DNA of 64,000 nt, from positions 1-64,000 of the forward strand of contig JAJEGS010000051.1 of NCBI GenBank assembly GCA_022819745.1. Direction: 5' to 3'. A program made the position numbers and the translations under genes. Positions 35,222 through 43,887 of this stretch are shown piece after piece. The notes beneath the pieces were generated by a model that was not told the DNA's origin, made no database searches, and saw only the letters and a program-made list of their open reading frames with translations. The stretch comes from Candidatus Latescibacterota bacterium. GTDB lineage: Bacteria; Latescibacterota; UBA2968; UBA8231. The number at the start of each line of letters is the position of its first letter. The first letter of the stretch is position 1.

Positions 35222-35490
35222 GTTTGCCCCTCGAATGTGCTCTCTAACAGTGATACCATGGCCTCGACGGCCGCGTCCTCGTCTTCGCCCTCAGCCCGGA
35301 CGGCGACTTGGGCACCTTGCTCGGCGGCCAGCATCATCACGCCCATGATGCTCTTGCCGTTGACCCCATCGACGTCGCCTTTAGAAAGGTAAATCTCGGC
35401 CTTGAATTGCGCTGCCGTCTGCACTAAGAGCGCGGCTGGACGAGCGTGAATACCCAGTGGATTGTTGATGGTGGCCGTCTTTTCAACCAT
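35218..35490 (-). CDS. ptsH: HPr phosphocarrier protein
   Basis: This 90-residue protein has the classic HPr blocks: NNPLGIHARPAALLV with the phosphorylated His15, and GVNGKSIMGVMMLAAEQGA with Ser47, equivalent to the regulatory Ser46 that HPr kinase/phosphorylase modifies in Gram-positive and some other bacteria. It passes phosphate from enzyme I to EII sugar permeases or regulators. ATG 35490 overlaps the stop of the upstream GGGP-synthase-like gene by 8 bases, and its own stop overlaps the ptsI start. No hprK is seen here. Confidence 0.93.
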   Translation of the reverse strand: MVEKTATINNPLGIHARPAALLVQTAAQFKAEIYLSKGDVDGVNGKSIMGVMMLAAEQGAQVAVRAEGEDEDAAVEAMVSLLESTFEGQT

Positions 35491-36256
35491 TACCTATTGC
35501 TAACTCCTGTCGTTCTTTTACGTGTACTGCTCGGCTCAGGGCGCACAAGCGCTGTTGGTCGTCTTCGACGACGCTGCCCGTGACCACGAAGCCCGCGCCG
35601 GCTTCTACCTTGGCTCGTGCCACCCTCGGGTCGCGGATGCCGCCACCGACGACGACCGGCACCGAAACGCAATCGGCGACCGCGCTCACCATTTCGTCGG
35701 GCACAGAAGCGCACGCGCCGCTGCCGGTCTCTAGATAAATAAGCCGCATGCCCAAGTACTCGGCCGCCAAGGCGTGGGCCATGGCGATGTCGATCTTGTC
35801 GCGCGGAATGGGCCGAGTATCGCTCATAAATTCCACGGATGTCAAGGTCCCCGACTCGACTAGCATATACCCGGTGGGGATGGTCTCAATGCCGTACTCG
35901 TGGATCAAGGGAGCGGCTTTGACGTGCTCGCCGATCAAGAGCTCGGGGTTGCGCCCGCTGACCAGTGACAGAAAGAGGATCGCATCAGCCGTGGGCACCA
36001 CTTGGCCCGAACTCCCGGGGAAGCTGATCACCGGCACATCGACCTTGGCTCGGACGCGCTCGAAACAAACCGCGTTGCGCGACGAGAACATCAGGCTCGT
36101 GCCGATGAGGATCGCGTCGGCCCCGGCCGCAACGCAGAGCTGGGCACGAGCCTCCAACTCGTCTGGAGCCAACCGATCTGGATCTAGCAGGGGCAGGTAG
36201 CCAGCGCCGCGGCGGTGACGGATGTCTAGTAGGTGTTGCAGTACACTGCTAGTCAC
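35483..36256 (-). CDS. Geranylgeranylglyceryl phosphate synthase-family protein (GGGPS/PcrB)
   Basis: This 257-residue TIM barrel joins a polyprenyl diphosphate to sn-glycerol-1-phosphate in family members (archaeal ether-lipid step, or heptaprenylglyceryl phosphate for bacterial PcrB). Diagnostic blocks are LPLLDPDRLAPDE (D25/D27 region), GADAILIGTSLM, VISFPGSSGQVVPTADAILFLSLVSGRNP, YLETGSGACASVP near 174, and VVVGGGIRDPRVA, a GGGPS phosphate loop. The start is a GTG (36256), 12 bp after alaS; no ATG lies before the LDPD block. It is co-directional with pgsA, pgpA and ptsH. GGGPS homologues are known in several FCB lineages; the chain length and product here are not predictable by eye. Confidence 0.85.
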   Translation of the reverse strand: MTSSVLQHLLDIRHRRGAGYLPLLDPDRLAPDELEARAQLCVAAGADAILIGTSLMFSSRNAVCFERVRAKVDVPVISFPGSSGQVVPTADAILFLSLVSGRNPELLIGEHVKAAPLIHEYGIETIPTGYMLVESGTLTSVEFMSDTRPIPRDKIDIAMAHALAAEYLGMRLIYLETGSGACASVPDEMVSAVADCVSVPVVVGGGIRDPRVARAKVEAGAGFVVTGSVVEDDQQRLCALSRAVHVKERQELAIGNG

Positions 36257-36268
36257 GAATCAGTTAGC

Positions 36269-38878
36269 CTATTTTAGCTGCTGCTCGACGATGCCCGCCA
36301 CTTGTTCTAGCGCCTCGTCGAGTTTGCCCGGGTCGCGTCCACCGGCCTGGGCTAAGTGCGGCTTGCCACCACCCGATCCGCCGGCTAGCTGCGCCACGCC
36401 GCGCACAATGTCGCCGGCCTTCAGCCCACGGCCCTTAATCAAGTCGTCGGTAACAACGGCGATAAAGGAAACCTTGCCGCCGATATCCGCCCCCAACACA
36501 CCAACGCCCGACCCCAAGCTCTCGCGCAGTCCGTCGGCCATGGCCCGCAGGCTAGGCACATCCTCTGCCTCAGTGCGTCGTGCCACAACCCGGACCCCTG
36601 CCACTTCGCGTGCCCCATTCGATAGATCGCTCGTCTCTAGCGCTGCGACCCGACGCCGCAATTCGTCGAGGGACCGCTCCAACTGGCGGTTGCGCCCGAA
36701 GAGCGCTTCGATTTTATCGGCGAGTTCTTCGGGCGCGACATTGAGCCGGGAGCTCAAATCCGCCAACACCTGCCGTCGTTGACGCACGGCTCGCTCGGCT
36801 CCCTCACCGGTCAATGCCTCGCTGCGCCGGACGCCAGCGGCAATGCCGCTTTCGGAGAGCAAATCGAATGCGCCAATCTCGCCGGTCGAGCGCACGTGGG
36901 TGCCGCCACACAGCTCTAAACTAAAGTCGCCAATGCACACCACGCGAACTCGATCGTCGTATTTTTCGCCAAAAAGCGCCTGCGCCCCCATCGCCTTGGC
37001 CTTTTCCAATTCCTCTTGAAAGGCACTCACTTCCAGATCGGCGCGAATCTGCTCATTGACCCGCTCCTCGATTTCGCGCAACTGCTCAGGCTCTACCGCG
37101 GCGAAATGCGAAAAGTCAAAGCGCAAGCGGTCCGGCGCGACCAGCGAACCCATCTGCCCTACGTGGTCGCCAAGGGTCCGCCGCAGCGACTCGTGCAACA
37201 GATGAGTCGCAGTGTGGTTGCGCTCGGCGTCCATGCGCGCTTGGCGATCGACGCGAGCGTCAACTGCACCAGTCAACGCTTGGGGTTCACCTTCCACTAG
37301 GCGACCTCTGTGGACGATGCCGCCGCGAGCCTTCTTCACATCCTCAACCTCGACGGCAAAATCGTTGCCCTCAATTCGCCCCCGGTCGCCTACCTGTCCC
37401 CCCGCCTCGGCGTAGAAAGGGGTTCGGTCTAGCACGAGCCATACTTGGCTATCCTCGCCTCCTTCGGCATGTACCACCTGAGCGTCTATTTCCAACTCGT
37501 CGTAGCCGACGAAAAGCGAATGCCCTTCCTCCAAGATATCGCCGACACCTTCGGTGGCGCTAAACTGTGCGCGGGTGGCCTGACGCGCCCGCTGTCGCTG
37601 AGCAGCAAGTTCACGGTCGAATTCCTCCCGCTCGACCAACGGAATCCCCTGTTCGCGAGCCATCAGTTCCGTCAGATCCAACGGAAAACCGTAGGTGTCG
37701 TAAAGTTGGAAAGCATCACCACCTGTAATCTGTCCCTTAGCGGCAAACCGCGCGAAGATGTCCAAGCCTCGATCGAGGGTCTTGCCAAAACTCTCCTCCT
37801 CGGAGCGAATAACTCCGGCGATGTGGTCCTTCCTCGCCGCGACCTCCGGGAAAACATGACCCACGGTTTCGCCCAACGTGCCAACCAACTGATGAATAAC
37901 AGGATCGTGCTGATCGAGCTGGCGGGCATAGCGCGCGGCGCGGCGCAGGATGCGGCGCAGGACGTACCCACGGCCCTCGTTGGAGGGCATCGCGCCATCG
38001 GCCATGGTGAAGCTGAGCGCGCGGACGTGGTCGGCAATGACCTGCATGGGGATGCGGTACTCGCCGCTGTACTCTTTACCCGTCAGCTCGGCGATGCGGT
38101 CGATGAGCGGCTGAAAGACATCGGTCTCGTAGTTGCTCTCGGCCCCCTGTAAGAGGCTGCACATCCGCTCAAATCCCATGCCGGTATCCACGTGCTTTTC
38201 AGGCAGGGGTTGCAGCGCCCCGGTCTCGTCGCGGTTGTACTGGATAAAGACCAAGTTCCAGATCTCGACCAGCTCGCCCGTATCGTTGATGAGCATACGG
38301 GGGTCTTGCGCGCTTAGGTCGTCGCCCAAGTAGTAGTGAATTTCAGAGCAAGGGCCGCAGGGGCCGGTCGCGCCCATTTCCCAAAAATTTTCCTTGGCCG
38401 GTAGGCGCACGACTCGGCCCGGCAGCAGGTCGGTGCATTCGTACCAGAACGCCTCGGCCTCTGCGTCGGCTTCTACCGCGTCGTCGCCGACAAAGACAGT
38501 GGCCCAGAGCCGCTCCTTGTCCAAGCCAAAGTGCTCGGTAATTAACTCCCAACCCCACTCAATGGCCTCTTTTTTGAAGTAGTCGCCAAACGACCAGTTG
38601 CCCAGCATCTCAAAGAAGGTGTGGTGCCAAGGGCTGTAGCCGACTTCGTCGAGATCGTTGTGCTTGCCCGAGACCCGCATGACCTTTTGCGTATCAACCG
38701 CCCGGGTGTAGTCGCGCCGGCCCAAACCCAAGAAGACATCCTTGAACTGGTTCATGCCGGCGTTAGTAAAATAGAGGGTGGGGTCGTCTTGCGGCACGAC
38801 CGGTGCGCTCGGCACGCGCACGTGGCCCTTGCCTTCAAAAAAACGGAGGAACGCCTCCCTAATCTCCCTCGACTTCAT
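36269..38878 (-). CDS. alaS: Alanyl-tRNA synthetase
   Basis: This 869-residue enzyme charges tRNA-Ala and edits mischarged Ser/Gly. The catalytic domain begins RFFEGKGHVRVPSAPVVPQDDPTLYFTNAGMNQFKD, with GRRDYTRAVDTQKVMR and EMLGNWSFGDYF. The editing domain has the zinc site HTATHLLHESLRRTLG near residue 560 and CGGTHVRSTGEIGAFD near 657. The C-terminal C-Ala domain has the DHHA1-type GGSGGGKPHLAQAGG, ending VEQQLK. Length is normal. ATG 38878 lies inside the last 20 bases of recX, so the two are coupled. A tRNA-Ala(CGC) is nearby, upstream in the same run. Confidence 0.96.
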   Translation of the reverse strand: MKSREIREAFLRFFEGKGHVRVPSAPVVPQDDPTLYFTNAGMNQFKDVFLGLGRRDYTRAVDTQKVMRVSGKHNDLDEVGYSPWHHTFFEMLGNWSFGDYFKKEAIEWGWELITEHFGLDKERLWATVFVGDDAVEADAEAEAFWYECTDLLPGRVVRLPAKENFWEMGATGPCGPCSEIHYYLGDDLSAQDPRMLINDTGELVEIWNLVFIQYNRDETGALQPLPEKHVDTGMGFERMCSLLQGAESNYETDVFQPLIDRIAELTGKEYSGEYRIPMQVIADHVRALSFTMADGAMPSNEGRGYVLRRILRRAARYARQLDQHDPVIHQLVGTLGETVGHVFPEVAARKDHIAGVIRSEEESFGKTLDRGLDIFARFAAKGQITGGDAFQLYDTYGFPLDLTELMAREQGIPLVEREEFDRELAAQRQRARQATRAQFSATEGVGDILEEGHSLFVGYDELEIDAQVVHAEGGEDSQVWLVLDRTPFYAEAGGQVGDRGRIEGNDFAVEVEDVKKARGGIVHRGRLVEGEPQALTGAVDARVDRQARMDAERNHTATHLLHESLRRTLGDHVGQMGSLVAPDRLRFDFSHFAAVEPEQLREIEERVNEQIRADLEVSAFQEELEKAKAMGAQALFGEKYDDRVRVVCIGDFSLELCGGTHVRSTGEIGAFDLLSESGIAAGVRRSEALTGEGAERAVRQRRQVLADLSSRLNVAPEELADKIEALFGRNRQLERSLDELRRRVAALETSDLSNGAREVAGVRVVARRTEAEDVPSLRAMADGLRESLGSGVGVLGADIGGKVSFIAVVTDDLIKGRGLKAGDIVRGVAQLAGGSGGGKPHLAQAGGRDPGKLDEALEQVAGIVEQQLK

Positions 38879-39347
38879 TCGCTAACTCCTGCCATACCTG
38901 TTCGACCGCTGCTCTGGCCATTTCCGCATCGCAACCGCGCCGGGCCAACAGGCCCAGCATCCGACGCTTGGCCTTGTCGGGAGCTAATCCCCGGTAGCGC
39001 CAAGCCTGCTTGCTCAACAATTCGACCGCCCGTTCACTCGAATCGAGCGCCGAGGCGTACTCGGCGAGGACCTCCTCAACGACGCCAGCGGCCACGCCTT
39101 TGTGCCTGAGATCCTGGGCTAGTTTGCGCGCGCCATAAGCCCGCGGCAACCGCGCCTCGACCCAGCGCCGAGCAAACTTGCGGTCGTCTAGAAGCTGCTG
39201 GCGCTGCAAGTTGGCGACGACCTCAGCGACGACCTCGGCGGCAAAGTCCTTCTCCCTTAGCTTGTCGCGCACCTCCGCTACGGACCGCGCCCGATAGCTG
39301 AGATAGCGATAGGCGGCGTCCGTGGCCTTTTGCAGTTGATCGTCCAC
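38859..39347 (-). CDS. recX: RecX, regulator of RecA
   Basis: This 162-residue protein is all-helical, built of three tandem three-helix repeats: AYRYLSYRARSVAEVRDKLREKDF, then ANLQRQQLLDDRKFARRWVEARLPRAYGARKLAQDLRHKGV, then the C-terminal repeat with WRYRGLAPDKAKRRMLGLLARRGCDAE. RecX binds RecA filaments and limits their growth. The start GTG (39347) abuts the recA stop (39348), the usual recA-recX arrangement, and its end overlaps the alaS start by 20 bases. Length is typical. Confidence 0.9.
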   Translation of the reverse strand: MDDQLQKATDAAYRYLSYRARSVAEVRDKLREKDFAAEVVAEVVANLQRQQLLDDRKFARRWVEARLPRAYGARKLAQDLRHKGVAAGVVEEVLAEYASALDSSERAVELLSKQAWRYRGLAPDKAKRRMLGLLARRGCDAEMARAAVEQVWQELANEVEGD

Positions 39348-40412
39348 TTATTCGTCGGCCTCGCCGGCCTCGTTTTGTCCCACCGCAACTTCAAGACCCA
39401 ACTCGACGCGCAGCTTGTGTTCTATTTCCGCGGCCACTGTTGCATTTTCGCGCAGAAAGGTGCGGGCGTTGTCTCGCCCCTGCCCCAATCGCTCGCCATT
39501 GTAGGAAAACCACGCTCCACTCTTGTCAACAAGCCCCTTGGCGACGCCGATATCAATCAGGTCGCCCTCCCAAGAAATGCCGATTTGGTCGCCGTGAAAG
39601 ATCAGGTCGAATTCGGCTTCGCGAAAGGGGGGGGCCACTTTGTTTTTTACGACTTTGACCCGAGTGCGATTGCCAATGTCGAGGTCGCCGTCTTTGACGC
39701 GGGCGATGCGGCGGATGTCGATGCGCACCGAAGAATAGAAGGGCAGGGCGCGCCCACCAGTAGTAGTTTCCGGGTTGCCAAACATCACGCCGATCTTCAT
39801 TCGCAGTTGATTAAGAAAAATCAGACACGTTTTCGAGCGGTTGATGGAACCGGCCAACTTGCGCAGAGCTTGGGACATCAGCCGTGCGTGCAACCCCATG
39901 TGCGAATCGCCCATGTCGCCTTCCAACTCGGCCTGCGGCACCAGCGCGGCCACCGAATCGACCACGATGATATCGAAGGCACCGCTACGCACCAAGGTAT
40001 CGACGATTTCGAGGGCCTGTTCGCCCGAATCCGGCTGCGATATGATTAGGTTTTCCACATCGACGCCAATGCGCCGCGCAAAACTGACGTCAAGAGCGTG
40101 TTCGGCGTCGATAAAGGCCGCGGTGCCGTTTTGCTTCTGCGACTCGCGGACTGCATGCAGCGAGAGCATGGTTTTGCCCGCTCCCTCTGGACCGGATATT
40201 TCGACGATCCGCCCCTTGGGCAAGCCGCCGATGCCCAGCGCCGCATCTACAGCCAGCGATCCAGTAGAAATCGCCTCCACCTCTTGCACTCCGCCCTCGT
40301 CGCCGAGACGCATAATCGCCCCTTTGCCGTACTGCTTTTCGATCTGCGACATCGCCAGTTCCAGCGCTCTGGCCTTGTTGCCGTCGGCGCTGTGTCCGTT
40401 CGCTTTCGCCAT
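39348..40412 (-). CDS. recA: RecA recombinase
   Basis: This 354-residue recombinase drives homologous strand exchange and the SOS co-protease. Landmarks are GALPKG-like [20 protein letters not shown] (Walker A, G74-T81), [12 protein letters not shown], the Walker [35 protein letters not shown], and [17 protein letters not shown]. The Walker A here reads GPEGAGKT rather than the common GPESSGKT. The C-terminal acidic tail is short (AGEADE). ATG 40412 has a good GAGGGG ribosome site. No LexA box was clear in the 34-base gap behind pgpA. Confidence 0.97.
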   Translation of the reverse strand: MAKANGHSADGNKARALELAMSQIEKQYGKGAIMRLGDEGGVQEVEAISTGSLAVDAALGIGGLPKGRIVEISGPEGAGKTMLSLHAVRESQKQNGTAAFIDAEHALDVSFARRIGVDVENLIISQPDSGEQALEIVDTLVRSGAFDIIVVDSVAALVPQAELEGDMGDSHMGLHARLMSQALRKLAGSINRSKTCLIFLNQLRMKIGVMFGNPETTTGGRALPFYSSVRIDIRRIARVKDGDLDIGNRTRVKVVKNKVAPPFREAEFDLIFHGDQIGISWEGDLIDIGVAKGLVDKSGAWFSYNGERLGQGRDNARTFLRENATVAAEIEHKLRVELGLEVAVGQNEAGEADE

Positions 40413-40445
40413 GGAAATCCCCTCAATTAAAGTGTGATATCGGTC

Positions 40446-40895
40446 CTATCCCGCCCACTCGACCAAATAGGATGACGAGCGAATGACCGCGTTGCTGTAC
40501 AGGCCGGCGACTATGTCGTCGGCCACAATGCCCCATCCACCGGGCAGGGCTTCTAGCCGCCGCGCTGGAGGCGGCTTGACAATATCGAAGGCGCGGAAGA
40601 CGAAGAAACCCGCGATAATCGTCCCAGCGCTTGGGGGCAAAAATGCCACTGCAAAGAGAAAGCCCACCCCCTCGTCAATGACGACCTGCCCAGGGTCATC
40701 GCCCCATTCCGGGGCCGCCCGACCCGCGCTGTACACCCCAATGGCCGAAGCAGCTAAAAGCACTCCGATCCATTCCAGCATCCCCAAAGCAGGAAAAAAT
40801 AGCCAGTACAACAGAGCGACGAACGCGGTGCCAGCCGTACCGGATGCCCACGGGGCATAGCCGACGAAAAAGAGCGTGGCGATCAGTCGGTTCAG
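40446..40895 (-). CDS. pgpA: Phosphatidylglycerophosphatase A, from a probable CTG start
   Basis: This inner-membrane enzyme removes phosphate from phosphatidylglycerophosphate to give phosphatidylglycerol. The conserved N-terminal motif (FFVGYAPWASGTAGTAF, in the position of the family G-x-x-P-x-A-P-G-T-x-G motif) lies upstream of any ATG, so the frame must begin before it. Counting from a CTG at 40895, preceded by AGAGGAACGCG, gives 149 residues, which fits PgpA. A TAG at 40911-40913 blocks any longer frame. A short form starting at a TTG (40811) would lose the motif. DEGVGFLFAVAFLPPSAGTII and KPPPARRLEALPGGWGIVADDIVAG are the family blocks. It is 26 bp downstream of pgsA. Confidence 0.75.
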   Translation of the reverse strand: MNRLIATLFFVGYAPWASGTAGTAFVALLYWLFFPALGMLEWIGVLLAASAIGVYSAGRAAPEWGDDPGQVVIDEGVGFLFAVAFLPPSAGTIIAGFFVFRAFDIVKPPPARRLEALPGGWGIVADDIVAGLYSNAVIRSSSYLVEWAG

Positions 40896-40921
40896 AAGAA
40901 ACGCGTTCCTCTACGCCGCGC

Positions 40922-41524
40922 TCAGGGTTCCTTGTAGGAAGAGGTCGCGCGGAACAGGTAGTGAAAACCCGACAGCAGCGTCAGCAACAGCACCCCCGCC
41001 AACAATGCATTGGCCAAAAGCTGGATTAGCTGGTCGTCGAGAAAGAAGAGATGACCCGCGGCAAAGCGCCCCATCGCCTCCTCAAGGCCAATGACAAAAA
41101 GTATGAAGATAACCGTAAAAAGTTGGACCGCGGTCTTCCACTTGGCCAAGCGCGAAGTGACCATGGGGCGGCCTCGGTATATTCCATAGAGGCGCATGCC
41201 CGTGATCAGGATGTCGCGCCCGACGATGGGCAACACCAGCCAAAAATTGACCATTCTGTTCAACGCTAGGGCAATGAGTGCTGAAGTTACCAAGATCTTG
41301 TCGGCCAACGGGTCCAAGAAGCGCCCCAACGGCGTTACTTGGTTGCCGGCGCGCGCTAGTTTGCCATCGTAGAAATCGGTCAGCGAGGCCGCGCTGAAGA
41401 CGACGAAGGCAAGGATTTTCAAATACCAAGTATCGGTGAACAGCAGCAGCAAAAACAGCGGCGTCAAACCGATCCTGAGCGCGGTCAGTCCGTTGGGCAA
41501 ATTAAAAATATCGCGCCGATTCAT
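40922..41524 (-). CDS. pgsA: CDP-diacylglycerol-glycerol-3-phosphate 3-phosphatidyltransferase
   Basis: This 200-residue integral membrane enzyme makes phosphatidylglycerophosphate, the step before PgpA. The CDP-alcohol motif D50-x2-D53-G54-x2-A57-R58-x8-G67-x3-D71-x3-D75 is complete (DFYDGKLARAG and GRFLDPLADK), and several TM helices flank it. The N-terminus, NLPNGLTALRIGLTP, is the standard PgsA start. ATG 41524 (MNRRDIFN) has AGGT upstream and is preferred over the frame extended to 41554, which overlaps recR. Spacing to recR is 7 bases. Together pgsA and pgpA supply the anionic phospholipid PG. Confidence 0.93.
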   Translation of the reverse strand: MNRRDIFNLPNGLTALRIGLTPLFLLLLFTDTWYLKILAFVVFSAASLTDFYDGKLARAGNQVTPLGRFLDPLADKILVTSALIALALNRMVNFWLVLPIVGRDILITGMRLYGIYRGRPMVTSRLAKWKTAVQLFTVIFILFVIGLEEAMGRFAAGHLFFLDDQLIQLLANALLAGVLLLTLLSGFHYLFRATSSYKEP

Positions 41525-41531
41525 TTCTACC

Positions 41532-42128
41532 TCACAGCGAAGATCGACCAGCAAAGGCCAGCGAAAGAGTGACGCTGTCGGCCAAGTCCAAATCCGCGCC
41601 CACCGGCAGGCCGCGCGCCAGCCTCGACACCTTGGTCAGCGGCATGAGTTGCTGGGCGATGAAGTGAGCGGTGGCATCGCCCTCGGCATTGGCATTGAGC
41701 GCGAGCATTACCTCCTGGACGCCCTGCTGGCGCACGCGCTCGACTAAGGTGTCGATGTGCAAATCCTCGGGCAGCACTCCGTCTTGCGGGGAGAGCACCC
41801 CGCCGAGCACGTGATACGCTCCAGAGTAAAACTGACTCATCTCAAAAGCCAGCACGTCGCTGGCTTCGGCCACCACGCAGATGAACTGCTGGTCGCGCCG
41901 AGTATCTCGGCAGACTTCGCATAGGGGCTCGCCCTTTTGGGTAAAATTGTAGCAGGTGGCGCAGTGTTCGATTTGGTCTTTGGCGGCAATGAGCGCTTTG
42001 GCGAGCAACTCGGCTTCCTCGCGCGGCCTCTTGACCACATAGAGCGCCAAGCGCTGCGCTGTCTTGCGACCGATACCGGGCAGCTTGGCAAATGCGACGA
42101 TCAAGTCTTCGAGGGCCAAAGGTTCCAT
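41532..42128 (-). CDS. recR: RecR recombination mediator
   Basis: This 198-residue protein works with RecF/RecO to load RecA on gaps. It has an N-terminal HhH region (FAKLPGIGRKTAQRLALYV), a Cys4 zinc finger (C56, C59, C70, C73: HCATCYNFTQKGEPLCEVC), and a Toprim domain (ICVVAEASDVLAFEMSQFYSGAYHVLGG then LSPQDGVLPEDL). ATG 42128 lies 8 bases after dnaX. In Bacillus and many other bacteria, ebfC/ybaB lies between dnaX and recR; here there is no room for it. Length and motifs are normal. Confidence 0.95.
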   Translation of the reverse strand: MEPLALEDLIVAFAKLPGIGRKTAQRLALYVVKRPREEAELLAKALIAAKDQIEHCATCYNFTQKGEPLCEVCRDTRRDQQFICVVAEASDVLAFEMSQFYSGAYHVLGGVLSPQDGVLPEDLHIDTLVERVRQQGVQEVMLALNANAEGDATAHFIAQQLMPLTKVSRLARGLPVGADLDLADSVTLSLAFAGRSSL

Positions 42129-42136
42129 GAGATCTT

Positions 42137-43837
42137 TCAGACTAACTCGCCGTCAAAAGTGTCGAGCACCGAGCGGAGAGTGGGATCAGACTCGGGCTGG
42201 CTCGCCGCCTGCGAGGCCGGCTGATCGTCCTTCTTTACTACGGCCTCCAAGCGCAACCGCCGTCCGTATTTCGCCTCGGCTATCTCCTCTACGCTTTCTC
42301 GGTTGTTGAGCACCTGATTCATGGCAAAGCGGTCGTCCTCACCAAAGCCCAGCTTGAGTACGTGGCCCTCTAGCCCAATTAAAGTCACTCCATTGAGAAA
42401 ATGGGCCAGCGACGGCTTGATAGCGCGCACGGCATTAACTAGCTCGTTCCAGGTAGTGCGCACTTGATCAATGTTCAGGCTGGCAGCGTTATTGCTCGAC
42501 TCATCCGGGGCAGCGACTTGCTGTTGGGCCGGGGGTGGAGGCGCGGCCTGTTCGCTATAGTCGTTTGGGAGCGGAGGCGCAGCCTGTTCATTGAAGCTAC
42601 TTGGAGGTGGGGACGCGGCTTGCTCATTGGGATTGCTTGGAGGCGGAGGCGCGGCCTGTTCGCTGCGACCCCTTGGAGGCGGAGATACAGCCGGGCGCGG
42701 CGCATCACTTTCGAGCGACTGCAAGCGGCGCAGCAGCTCGCCCACATCGACAGACCGGCCCATCAGCGCCAGATGCACCAAGGCGATTTCCACGCGGAAA
42801 CGCGGCTGTACCGAGCGCTTTATATCCGCTTCTAAATCCAGGAGCGACTGCATCATGCGGAGTAAATCCTCGACCTCCATAGCGGCTGCAAGCTCGCCAC
42901 AGCGCTGGCGGGCGTCCTCGGCCATATCCAACTCGTCGGTCCCGCCCTGTATCTTGGCGAAGAGCAAGTGGCGCAAAAGTTCGACTAGGCCATAGACGAA
43001 CTCCTCAATATCGACCCCTTCGTCAACCGCTCGGGCGACGATATCCAGCACCTGAGCGGGTGCTGCTTCGCGCATGGCGTCGAGCAATTCAAAGTAGAGT
43101 CCGCGATCGACGAGACCCAACACTTGTACCACGGCTTGCTGCGACACCTCCGCGCCCAATGAGACTACTTGATCGAGTAAGCCCTCAGCATCGCGCAAGG
43201 CACCATCTGCGCGGCTAGCCAACAGATGGAGCGCTCCCTCCTCGACCTGGATACCTTCTGCTTGGGCAATCGTGCCGAGATGAGCGGCGATCTGCCCGGC
43301 GGAGATGCGGCGAAAATTGAAGCGCTGACAGCGCGAGAGAATGGTGTCGGGAACCGACTGCACCTCTGTGGTAGCGAAGATGAAAACCACGTGCTCCGGC
43401 GGCTCCTCCAGCGTCTTCAACAGCGCATTGAAAGCCGCAGTCGAGAGCATGTGAACTTCGTCGATGATGTATATCTTATAGACGCCTTCGGTCGCAGCGT
43501 AGCGCACGACTTCGCGCAACTCGCGGACGTCATCGACGCTATTGTTGGAAGCCCCGTCGATCTCCAGCACGTTCATGCTGGTAGAGGTGGCGATGCTCCG
43601 GCAAGAATCGCACGCCTCGCAGGGATTACCGTCGCGGGAGTCGGCGCAGTTGAGGACCTTGGCGAGAATTCGCGCGGTCGTGGTTTTGCCCACGCCGCGA
43701 GGCCCGCAAAAAAGATAGCACTGCGCGATGCGCCCGGAATGGACGGCGCTTTTTAAGGTCGCAGTGATATGCTCCTGCCCAACGACTTCGTCGAATTGGC
43801 GCGGACGCCACTTGCGCGCTGTTACCTGATAGGCCAT
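42137..43837 (-). CDS. dnaX: DNA polymerase III tau/gamma subunit
   Basis: This 566-residue clamp-loader ATPase has YQVTARKWRPRQFDEVVGQEHI at its N-terminus, Walker A GPRGVGKT (G45-T52), a Cys4 zinc module (C64, C73, C76, C79) and the SRC-type arginine finger region ILSRCQRFNFRRI. The clamp-loader domains III follow. After ~residue 385 comes a Pro/Ala/Gln/Asn-rich linker of four 12-residue units (see the 36-bp repeat), then a short C-terminal tau domain (VRTTWNELVNAVRAIKPSLAHFLNG). ATG 43837 is preferred over upstream frames inside the SRP RNA region. It heads the recR-pgsA-pgpA-recA run. Confidence 0.95.
   Translation of the reverse strand: MAYQVTARKWRPRQFDEVVGQEHITATLKSAVHSGRIAQCYLFCGPRGVGKTTTARILAKVLNCADSRDGNPCEACDSCRSIATSTSMNVLEIDGASNNSVDDVRELREVVRYAATEGVYKIYIIDEVHMLSTAAFNALLKTLEEPPEHVVFIFATTEVQSVPDTILSRCQRFNFRRISAGQIAAHLGTIAQAEGIQVEEGALHLLASRADGALRDAEGLLDQVVSLGAEVSQQAVVQVLGLVDRGLYFELLDAMREAAPAQVLDIVARAVDEGVDIEEFVYGLVELLRHLLFAKIQGGTDELDMAEDARQRCGELAAAMEVEDLLRMMQSLLDLEADIKRSVQPRFRVEIALVHLALMGRSVDVGELLRRLQSLESDAPRPAVSPPPRGRSEQAAPPPPSNPNEQAASPPPSSFNEQAAPPLPNDYSEQAAPPPPAQQQVAAPDESSNNAASLNIDQVRTTWNELVNAVRAIKPSLAHFLNGVTLIGLEGHVLKLGFGEDDRFAMNQVLNNRESVEEIAEAKYGRRLRLEAVVKKDDQPASQAASQPESDPTLRSVLDTFDGELV
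42531..42674 (-). repeat. Four 36-bp tandem repeats inside dnaX
   Basis: A 36-bp unit recurs with exact period at 42541, 42577, 42613 and 42649 (each with ggcgcggcctgttc or a close variant). It encodes four 12-residue copies of EQAAPPPPxxxN, in the linker between the clamp-loader core and the tau C-terminal region of DnaX. Because the unit is a multiple of three, gain or loss keeps the frame. The linker is flexible, so copy number may vary between strains. Confidence 0.8.
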
Positions 43838-43870
43838 TTGCGTTGCTCGACACAGCCAAGCTGAAGGGAA

Positions 43871-43887
43871 CAAATAAAAATTAAAAG
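43871..43887 (-). terminator. U-rich tail after the SRP RNA
   Basis: On the minus strand the SRP RNA's closing helix (..GTGCACGGC) is followed by CTTTTAATTTTTATTTG. The helix plus this U-rich run resembles an intrinsic terminator or 3' processing site, 34 bases before the dnaX start. dnaX could then need its own promoter, which I do not see clearly. Confidence 0.45.

Noticed and set aside
37445..38152. Open frame of 235 codons opposite alaS
   Set aside because: alaS is certain on the minus strand and the plus frame has no recognisable motif or start signals.
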